From contig NC_081413.1 in NCBI RefSeq assembly GCF_030272615.1, positions 446,566,538-446,630,537 on the forward strand: a stretch of 64,000 bases of DNA, in the 5' to 3' direction. The notes beneath the pieces are model-generated. The model was not told where the DNA came from, made no database searches, and saw nothing but the letters and a program-made list of their open reading frames with translations. Shown in pieces: positions 56,074 through 64,000 of this stretch; within the stretch, counting starts at the first letter, position 1, and every line of letters begins with the position of its first letter. A program made the position numbers and the translations under genes. The DNA is from Cryptomeria japonica. Lineage: Eukaryota > Streptophyta > Pinopsida > Cupressales > Cupressaceae.

Positions 56074-58140
56074 ATGATGAAGAGGGAAGGTCCAAAGTTC
56101 AACAGAGATAACATTAAGATATGGAAGGACAGAATGAAGATCTAAATTAGAAGCATGGGTGCTCAACACTAGAGCTATGTTGAGAATTCTTATGTTATCC
56201 CTACTGGTACTCTCACCGAAGATCAAAGAAGAGAGATTCAGGAGAATGGGCAAGTCATGGAAGCCCTAATCAGTAGTCTATCTGACATTGAGTTTATTGA
56301 TGTTCAGGATAAAGACAATCCCAAAGAAGTATGGGATGCTCTGGAGAATATCTATGGTGGTGATGAGCATGTGAAACAAGATAAGGAAGAGAGCCTTAAG
56401 GGAAAGTTTGAAGATATGCAGATGATTGAAGGAGAGACCATTCAATAATATGGAATAAGAATCAAAACTGTTGTTGGAGACATCAAGAGTGCAGGAGGTA
56501 AAATAGATGATTCCACTGTTGTTAGCAAATTCTTGAGATCCTTGTTACTAGTCTATGCAATAAGGATTGCTGCTATTCAGGAGTTGAGGTCTATAGACAA
56601 GACAAAGGTATCCCTAGACTCCATCATTGCTAAGTTGACCACATATGAGCTAAATAATTATGATGGTAGAATTTAGAAGACTGAATCAGCCTTTAGAGCA
56701 TCTGCTGCACCATCTAGAAAGGGAAAAGAAGCTAGCACTAGTTGTGAACCAAGACAAAGAAGAGAAATGGATGATGAGGAGATCCTGATGGAATTTGAAG
56801 CTCTTCTTGCCAAGAGACTTCCTAAGGGAACTGGTAAATATAGAGGTAAGCTCCCTTTGAAATGCTTTTCTTGCAATAGGATAGGACACATTGTTGTAAA
56901 CTATCCTAATGGTGAAAATAAGGACAAACCAAAGAAGGTCAAGAAGTTCAAAGGAGGAAACAAGAGAAACTATTTTGTAGCAGTTGATGAAGGTGTCACT
57001 GATGAGGAATCAGAAGATAATGAAAGTGAAGACATTGTGTTTGTAGCAGTTAAGGAAGATGTGTCAGACAAGAAGGCTCTTGTCTCTCACTTTGATAATT
57101 CCATTGAGTGGATTATTGACAGTGGTTGTTCTCACCACATGACTGGTGACCGGAGTAAGTTTCTGACTCTAGAAGAGTATGATGGTGGTGTGGTCCGATT
57201 TGGTAATGATGTACCATGTATGGTAAAAGGCAGAGGGTCCATCTCTCTAAATGGAAAAAGAAGTGTTGATACTGTGTATTGGGTAGAAGGTCTCACGCAC
57301 AACCTTTTGAGTGTTGCCTAGCTGAATGATAATGGACTCACTCTGGAATTGAAAAATGGAGTGTGTAAAATAAAAGGAAAGAGTGGTGAACTGATGGCCA
57401 CCGGTATACAAACCAGAGGTAACTTATTTTAGCTGAATGCAAATATCAGTACATGTCTAATGGCTAAGTTTGGTGATAGCTGGATATGGCATAGGAGACT
57501 CTGGCATGTAAACTTTGATAATATTGTGAAGGCCATTAAGATCAAGGCAGTTAGAGGATTATCTATGCTGAGAAAACTAGAGAATCCTTTGTGCAGAGAG
57601 TGTCAATTGGGGAAAATGTCTTCCTCAACCTTCAAAGGTAAATCTTTCACTACAGACAATCTACTTGATCTTGTGCATACTGATTTGTGTGGCCCTATGA
57701 AAACTAAAAGTGTGCTGGGAGATAGGTACTTTATGATTCTCACTAATGACTACTCAAGAATGATGTGGGTCACATTCTTGAAAGATAAGTTTGAAGCTTT
57801 TGGAAAGTTCAAAGCTTTCAGAACACTAGTCGAAAAGGAAAGCAGTAAGAGGATTACGTGCCTAAGAACTGATCAAGGAGGAGAATTCACTTCTGGTGAA
57901 TTCAACAAGTACTATGAAGAAAATGGCATCAAGAGGCAACTATCTACCCCCTAGAATCCACAACAGAATGGCCTAGAAGAAAGGAACAATAAGACAGTAG
58001 TTGAAGCAGCTAGAACCATGCTAATTCAAGGAAACATTGCTCACACTTTTTGGAGAGAAATGGTGAATACTGCAGTCTACACAATGAACTGGGTACTCAT
58101 GAAGAAAGGTAAGGATAAAACACTATGAGTATTGGACCGG
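56074..58140 (+). pseudogene. Copia-3 gag, protease and integrase
   Basis: From the ATG at 56,074 the frame reads MMKREGPKFNRDNIKIWKDR, then a UBN2-like capsid (KEVWDALENIYGGDEHVKQD) and a basic linker. The knuckle CFSCNRIGHIVVNY has lost its last Cys. The protease active site is intact: WIIDSGCSHHMTGD at about 57,109. The integrase finger (WHRRLWHVNF, CRECQLGK) and triad are intact: D in VHTDLCGP, D in RTDQGGEF, E in GLEERNN. Stops in frame are TAA at 56,143 and 56,446, and TAG at several sites (56,172; 56,676; 57,319; 57,430; 57,952), the last three where QLN or PQNP is expected. A frameshift at about 58,125 ends this segment. Confidence 0.93.
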
Positions 58141-60162
58141 TAAGACTCTTGTAGTAAGCTACTTTAGAGTGTTTGGTAGCAATTGTTATATCAAGAGCAG
58201 TGAACACCAGAGAAAGTTTGATGCAAAATGTGATAAGGGAATATTCCTAGGGTATTCCACTAAGAGAAAAGCTCTCAAATATTTCAACAATAGGACTCAG
58301 ATAATTGTTGAAAGTATGAATGTTAGAGTTGATGAAACCTCTGAGAAACCTGAGGAAACCAGCCATGAGTGAGTGGTAGATGAACTAGTTGTAAGCTTTT
58401 GGGAACCGGTTGCAAAACAGCCTAGTACCAATAACAGTGCTTCTACACCGGTAGATGTTGATGCTGATGAAGATGAGGATTAAGAAGAAAAGCAAGAGGG
58501 ATCTATTAATTTCATTCCTAGGTATGTAAAGTTGAATCATGATCCAATACAGATCATAGGAGACAATGATGCTGGAATTCTTACAAGAAGAAAGGTCAAA
58601 GAAAGCTTCTTGCATGATCTCTAAATTTAAGCCAAAATTTTTTAAAGAGGCACATAAAGATGAAGATTGGATCAAGGAAATGGAAGAGGAACTTGACCAG
58701 ATAGAAAATAATGGTACATGGTATTTGGTATCCAGACTTGAGCATAAAAATGTCATTGGCACCAAATGGGTTTTCAAAAATAAGTTGAATGAAGATGGCA
58801 CAGTGGTAAGAAATAAAGCCAGACTGGTGTGTAAGGGATATGCTCAAGAAGAAGGAGAAGACTATGGAGAAACCTTTGCTCTAGTAGCTAGATTGGAAGG
58901 ATTTCGTATGCTTCTTGCATATGTACCCTTCAAGGGATTCAAAGTATATCAAATGGATGTAAAATATGCATTCCTGAATGGAATACTTGAAGAGGAGGTG
59001 TATATAGAGCAACCAAATGGGTTTTCCCTATCAAAAGACAATGAGATGGTGTAGGCTACATAAATCCTTGTATGGATTGAAGCAGGCACCTAGAGCATGG
59101 TATGAATGCTTACACTCCCATCTTGTGAAGATTGAATTTGAAAGAACAAGTGAAGATAGAAATATCTATTTGAAGTCAGAAGGAGATTAGATTTTGATCT
59201 GTGAAGTATTTGTTGATGACATAATTTTTGGTGGAGATGACAAGATGAGTCATGATTTTGCAGATGAGATGAAGAAGGAATTTGAGATGTCACTTATAGG
59301 GGAGATTAAGTTCTTCATTGGACTATAGATTCAAAAAATGGAAGATGATATCTTTAGCACTCAATCCAAGTATGTCAAAGAGGTGTTGAAGACCTTTGGC
59401 ATGGAAGACAACAAACCAGTTGGTACATCGATGGTGACTAGTTGTAAATTATCAAAAGAGGATGACATAACATTGGTGAATGAGAAGGAATACTGATCAA
59501 TGATTGGTAAGTTGCACTATGTAGTACATAGTAGACCAGATATTGCACATGTAGTGGGCATTACTACATGGTTCCAGAAAAATCCAAGAGAATCCCACTT
59601 GGTAGCAGTCAAGTAGATTCTTAGATATCTGAAGGGAACTATTGAGTATGGATTATGGTATCCATACAGTAATGATTTCAACCTTAAAGTCTTTATAGAT
59701 GTTGATTGGGCTGGTAATGTGGATGACCGAAAGAGCACAACCGGTGGTGCATTATTTCTTGGTGGTAGACTAGTCTCATGGATGAGTAAGAAGCAGAGTT
59801 GTATCTCTTAGTCTACAATAGAAGCAAAATATCTTGCAACATTTGTGAATTGCACTCAGACAATTTGGATGAAGCGTGTATTAAGTGGTTTCAAAGTCCC
59901 TGTATTTGAACCGATGAGTATATTTTGTGATAACACAAGTACAATTAATATTTCCAAGAATCTAGTTTTGCATGCTACAACCAAGCACTTTGACCTCAAG
60001 TATCATTTCTTAAGGGAGAAGGTTCAGAACAAAGAGGTTGTATTGGAACATGTTTCCAGTAAGCAGCAGTTAGCAGACATATTCACCAAGCCTCTACCAA
60101 AGGCTACATTTACCTATTTAAGAGGAGAATTAGGGGTGCCACCCCTTCAAGAGGTTAACTAA
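58141..60162 (+). pseudogene. Copia-3 reverse transcriptase and RNase H
   Basis: FGSNCYIKSSEHQRKFDAKC and GIFLGYSTKRKA start the linker to RT. After a frameshift at about 58,590, RT reads [55 protein letters not shown] and [12 protein letters not shown]. After a small deletion at about 59,053 it reads LYGLKQAPRAWYE and the catalytic FVDD (59,210s). RNase H follows: RPDIAH, DVDWAGNVDDRKSTTGG and STIEAKYLA. The end is TKPLPKATFTYLRGELGVPP with a TAA at 60,160. TAG stops at about 59,325, 59,614 and 59,808 sit at Gln-like positions. The element is inactive. Confidence 0.92.
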
Positions 60163-60404
60163 AGGTGTGTGTTCCACATCAGTTAGGTATTGCATTGATA
60201 AATATTTTTTAGGATTGGTATGTTGAAGGATGCTACTCCTTAGGGGGAGCAACATAGTGGAACATAGCTATTTGTGCCTTCACTTTTGCATTGTTGTCAA
60301 AGGGGGAGAAGATGTGAAGCGGATAAGATATCTGTAGTATTGGGGAGAAGATGTATAGCAAAGAGATATCTTTGTATATTGCCATCCATACCAAAGGGGG
60401 AGAT
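60163..60404 (+). other. Copia-3 3' untranslated region and polypurine tract
   Basis: Several G-rich runs (AGGGGGAGCAAC at 60,242; AAAGGGGGAGAAG at 60,299; AAAGGGGGAGAT at 60,393-60,404) lie before the LTR. The last one adjoins TGTTGG and is the functional tract. The others look like extra tracts. Confidence 0.8.
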
Positions 60405-61894
60405 TGTTGGCATATGTGCAGAGCTTGATGACATGATGATATTGTATGTTGTCATTGATGTCAATATGATGAAGTGTGAACTGGTATATTGAAGTAAGGA
60501 AACTGGCAAGAGAACCGGTATGATATTGTGAACCGGTATATGTGAAAAAGTGAAGCGGTATGCTAGAATGAGAACCTGTATATGGGAATTTTTGTATTAG
60601 GGTTTCATTTGGCACGACTAATAGTTGGTCATCTCAGCTTCAGGGTTTCCAGTTGATGCATTCCAAGCCTATGTGATTCAACCGATGACATCTTGTGATG
60701 AGTTAGCATTGTAATGAAGATCAGATTGTGTTGCCACATCATCCTTGTGCATGTGAAGGGTTTCCTTGAGGATCTTGCATGAAGAAGTTTGATCCTATCT
60801 ACCTCAGGAATGTGTGAAGTCTCTGTAAATGATGGAGAGCGTGTGATGGGTTATCAACTTCCTGAAGCAACAAAGAATGAACATTGGAGAACGTCTTGAG
60901 ATCTATTCAACACTATTGTATTCAATGTAGTGTGATTAATGGTCAGGATTGAACTAATTGAATTGTTAAACCTAAATGTTTAGGGTTTAGGGTTTATGCT
61001 ACTGACCTATCTATTTCCTATAAGGTCGATGATGTTTTCCATTTTGAAGTTGGTAAATGTTATGTGTGTATCCAAGTGAAGAGATACTTGATTCTTGCTA
61101 GACTGGAGAAGTGTGTTGATACCTGTAGAGTGTGATTGCATAAGAAAAGGAGCTAAAGAGGATATGCCATGGCATTGTGTGCTGTTATCCGATCAGTGTA
61201 TTACCTATTGACTTCTAACCATTTCAGCAGTTGGAAAATCCCTTAACCAGGTAGCTTTAACAAGATTTTGTGTAAATCCTTTAACAGGGTGACTCAATTC
61301 AATGAGTTCTTCAAATCATCTTGCGAGGTAACCTTTACCAGGGTTCTAACCTTTTATCCAAGTATTTAGCCATCCCTTAATAGGGTGATCCCTAGTAGGA
61401 TAGGTTCCTAGCAGAACCTATTGTAAAAGTCTTTAACCGGACTAGGCTCCTAACAGAGTGGACTTCAGAAGAGTTCAAAGAGTAGCTTGTGGGTATTCAA
61501 CCCCACTGTTGTTTTTCCTAGCTGGGTTTCCACTTGAAAAATCAGTGTGTCGTGTGTGATGCTTTTCATGTGATGCTTTAATATTTTCTACCAAGTGGTA
61601 AAGCATGTTGAACTAGCAGTCATTATATTTCTGATGATATATTACTTGTTTATGCATATGGGTGAAGTGGAAATGAGATATTAGATTGTGTGGAGATCTA
61701 AGCGTTATTGATTTATGTCTTTCACATTCTCACTATGTTTTACTAGTAGTGCCTTGATTTAGACCGGTGTTACTGTTTACTAGTTAAGTGCAATCTTTGC
61801 AGTCAAACTAGTTGAGGGAAAGTCTTTTTGTCTATACTGATTCACCCCCCCTCTTAGTACTAGTTTGGTACTAATTGTTCATCATTTTTCATCA
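60405..61894 (+). repeat. Copia-3 3' LTR (1,490 bp)
   Basis: It starts TGTTGGCATATG and ends TTTTTCATCA. It is 78 bp longer than the 5' copy, mostly because of a stretch at about 61,424-61,498 that is absent from the 5' LTR. Confidence 0.95.
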
Positions 61895-61899
61895 GAATC
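61895..61899. repeat. Target-site duplication of Copia-3 (right), GAATC
   Basis: Identical to 54,586-54,590. Confidence 0.95.
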
Positions 61900-62285
61900 A
61901 GCATCTGCTATGCCAGGTTCAATACTGGTTTAAGTTCTTGCAATAATCATAAACCTTATTCCAAAATCTACCTTAATATTCACACATAATCTCTATCTTG
62001 GCAAATTTCCTATTTTAGATGTTCTACAAAATCTCATACTTATATATGAGCCTTTTTACAGTTCGCCTTGTAAACTTACAAAAAGATTTTACAATTATAA
62101 ACAAAATACAATAAACAAAATCTTGTTGGCCAGGGTGCCGGTAAACATCTTTGCTATTGTCGGTGCTGGTGTTTGTGCCTGTGTCAGTGTCTACCGGTGC
62201 CAGTTCCATAGGATTGTAAGGTTGCCATCAATGAAAATACCTTCAATCACCTACAATTTATCATTAGAGTGTGCATTCACCAACA
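61900..62285 (-). repeat. Copia-4 3' LTR, 5' half
   Basis: On the minus strand it starts TGTTGGTGAATGC at 62,285. It contains a TATATAAG box at 62,039-62,046, well placed for a core promoter. Confidence 0.8.
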
Positions 62286-62457
62286 ATCTCCCCCTTTGGC
62301 ATTGATGGCAACACTCATGAGAAAAAGCCAAAATTGTATCCTAAAAATGTTGTCCAAAACTGTCTTACCAAAACTGTTAAAACTGAGTGCTCCCCCTGAG
62401 CAGATGATCTCTTTTGTCATACATTTTTCTCATCCTTATTTCTTTTTCTCATCCTTT
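62286..62457 (-). other. Copia-4 polypurine tract and short 3' untranslated region
   Basis: AAAGGGGGAGAT on the minus strand adjoins the LTR. Further purine runs occur at about 62,390-62,400 and at 62,460-62,470, as in Copia-3. No coding sequence. Confidence 0.75.
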
Positions 62458-64000
62458 ACTACTCCCCCTTTGGCATCATTGACAAAGGTTGTCATTCAAT
62501 GTCAATTGAGTGTAGTTCCTGTCTTGATCCCTGTAACTAGTTGGTTACAATCTGATATAAATCCACTAAAGCAACATTCAGACTATTGTAGATTATTTCA
62601 CTATCTTTTAGTGCTACTTCATTCCTCTAGATTATACTGGTGAGAAAGTGCATTTTCTCTTATGGTGTCTTAAGTCTTGGAACAAGAGCCTCATAAATCT
62701 CTTTTCTCAAAGAGATGAGGATATCCAGTTTAGCACCTAGTCTGCACTTTAGTTCCTTTACCTTAAATTTTAACCTTTCCTTATCTTTTTTAAGTTTTTC
62801 TATTTTCTCTTCAAAGCTTGCAATTTCCTATTCTACTACTGATATTAAATCTGATGAACCTATTAAATTGTCAGCAATATCACTAATTTCCTTTTGAGCT
62901 CTGATGATCTCTTTATCTATATCTTTTGTCAAAATGTTTAATTTGCATGTATCTCTGTACAATTTCTTGAAGTCCAAAATTGTCTTGCCTAGTACCAGTA
63001 ATAATGTATCCATATGTTCTTTATTCTTCTTGACTGTCTCCTCAAAGAATTTTCCCTTCTCTTTATTCATTTTCTCTCTGAAAGTCTCCTCATTGATTTG
63101 ATCAATTGTTAGAAGATTGCCAGTTATGTATTTAGACAATGTGTCTAATTGGCCTAAAGAATCTTTATTCTCTATGTTGCACTTGGGTGCAATCATCTTC
63201 AAAATTGGTATGGTGTCATCAATAGCCTTATATGCTAGTGCATTACAATCTGTTATTTTCTTGATTGAATCTAATAATACCTCTATCACATTAGTTGGTC
63301 TAAATTCAGTCATGGAGGTTCTGTATGACTATCCAACTACCTTCACAATCTATTATCTGTTGGTGGTAGTAATAGCTTTGCTTTCATCTTTCTCTGGAGG
63401 GTCAGTTTGTGTCTACATTTCAACTACCAAAGGTTTAGGTTTTTCAGTTGATGTCGGTGGCACTGTCTCTGAATGTACCTATGAATGATCCTATTGCTAT
63501 ACCTGTTTCTCTGTATGTGTCTCTACCTGTTTCTCTATGCTCTCTACTGATGGTTTCTCTGATGGTGCCTCTAATGATTTTACAATGGTATCCACTGTCG
63601 GTTTTTCTATTTGTGACTTTGTGTTTTCTACCAGTTTCTCTGTGTTTACTTCTGAAATGTCTACAACCAATATCTCAATAGATTTTTCATTGCTATCAGT
63701 TGCTAGTTTCTCAATAGATACATCAGTATGTACACCATTGGTATCTGCTTTTACTGTATCCGTTGTTTGTTTAGTTAGTTGTTCAGTCCCAATCTCAATG
63801 TCTCCAGCTGTATCTTCAATATTTGTCTCAACTATTGTGTCTTCTACTGGTGTCTCAATTGCCACATCTCTTTCTCTCTTGATTCCTTATCAACCACAAT
63901 GTTGACTTCCTGTGTGTCGATATTCATTGTGTACAACACCACAAAATCAAGATTTGTGTCCTCATATGTTGTCTCCATACTCTCTATTGCCAATGGAGTA
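62458..64000 (-). pseudogene. Copia-4 extra ORF between pol and 3' LTR (unrecognised, off the right edge)
   Basis: One minus-strand phase runs from the window edge to a TAG at 62,458, about 513 codons, without any frameshift. It is broken by 12 stops (by hand: nine TAG, two TAA, one TGA). The first part (64,000-63,400) is an acidic Thr/Val/Glu-rich low-complexity stretch: TDTVKADTNGVHTDVSIEKL, EKPTVDTIVKSLEAPSEKPS. The second part (MTEFRPTNVIEVLLDSIKKI onward) is charged and strongly helical, coiled-coil-like: KKLYRDTCKLNILTKDIDKE, FEEKIEKLKKDKERLKFKVK. It ends SMMPKGE. It resembles in position the env-like ORFs of Sireviruses, but I see no signal peptide or membrane segment. Function unknown. 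Confidence 0.7.

Larger units (their letters stand above)
54591..61894 (+). mobile_element. Copia-3: complete Ty1/copia element with TSD
   Basis: The parts are a 5' LTR (54,591-56,002), primer-binding site, gag-pol (56,074-60,162), polypurine tract and 3' LTR (60,405-61,894), flanked by perfect GAATC duplicates. Integrase precedes RT. It is inserted in the 3' LTR of Copia-4. About 25 differences in the first 245 bp of the LTRs (roughly 10 percent) make it older than Gypsy-4. Confidence 0.96.
54199..64000 (-). mobile_element. Copia-4: copia-type element, 3' part (hosts Copia-3; 5' part off the right edge)
   Basis: On the minus strand, a purine run AAAGGGGGAGAT (62,286-62,298) precedes an LTR starting TGTTGGTGAATGC (62,285). 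The LTR ends CCTAACA at 54,199 and is split by Copia-3. No primer-binding site follows the LTR end, so this is the 3' LTR. Upstream of the purine run lies a long extra ORF (64,000-62,458). The pol region should lie right of the window. The polypurine tract and LTR style match Copia-3. Confidence 0.8.

Noticed and set aside
62828-63313. A free-standing 161-codon host gene
   Set aside because: The same phase is coding-like on both sides beyond its stops, and a polypurine tract and LTR follow. It is part of the Copia-4 extra ORF.
62458-64000. Possible TAG reassignment to Gln, since many TAG codons sit at Gln positions
   Set aside because: The excess is restricted to dead transposons, occurs together with TGG to TAG, TGA and LTR-end C-to-T changes, and plant nuclear genomes use the standard code. 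Deamination explains it.

Overview
The window is plant nuclear DNA built almost entirely from nested, decayed LTR retrotransposons. I see no intact host gene, no tRNA or rRNA gene and no bacterial feature. Evidence for a plant: Ty1/copia and Ty3/gypsy polyproteins of plant type, primer-binding sites resembling plant initiator-Met tRNA complements, a 17.5-kb Tat/Ogre-like element with a plant mobile domain (PMD) ORF, and deep nesting. A giant-genome seed plant, most likely a gymnosperm, fits best. That is inference from style, not from a species marker.

Left stack (1-11,407): Copia-1 (minus; its other end lies left of the window) sits in the RNase H region of Gypsy-1 (plus), which sits in the gag of Gypsy-3 (minus). 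Middle (11,408-26,835): unassigned DNA, a solo copia-type LTR (13,342-14,440), then Gypsy-2 (15,440-26,179, plus, two 1,601-bp LTRs, chromodomain-type pol). Gypsy-2 is interrupted by a 2,850-bp solo LTR (18,538-21,387) that holds two tandem arrays and a 31-bp-arm palindrome.

Right stack (26,836-64,000): Copia-2 (plus) carries a solo LTR (29,826-30,973, TSD CTATA). It is split at 31,788 by Element-5, a minus-strand LTR element with no visible gag-pol but an unrecognised coding relic. Inside Element-5 lie Gypsy-4 (34,434-51,951, minus, TSD CTTTC) and Copia-4 (minus, 54,199 to beyond the window). Copia-4's 3' LTR is split by Copia-3 (54,591-61,894, plus, TSD GAATC). The order of insertion on this side is Copia-2, Element-5, then Gypsy-4 and Copia-4 independently, then Copia-3.

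The most interesting content: (1) Gypsy-4, with gag, protease, a G-patch-like motif, RT, two RNase H domains and integrase on the minus strand, plus an antisense PMD ORF with its own TATA-like box; (2) the Element-5 relic, which reads across the Gypsy-4 insertion site and whose likely 3' part lies inside a long terminal repeat; (3) a long extra ORF between pol and the 3' LTR of Copia-4; (4) a window-wide decay signature in which CAG codons became TAG and LTR-terminal CA became TA where the next base is G, as expected from deamination of methylated CHG cytosines. All coordinates, alignments and counts were made by eye.
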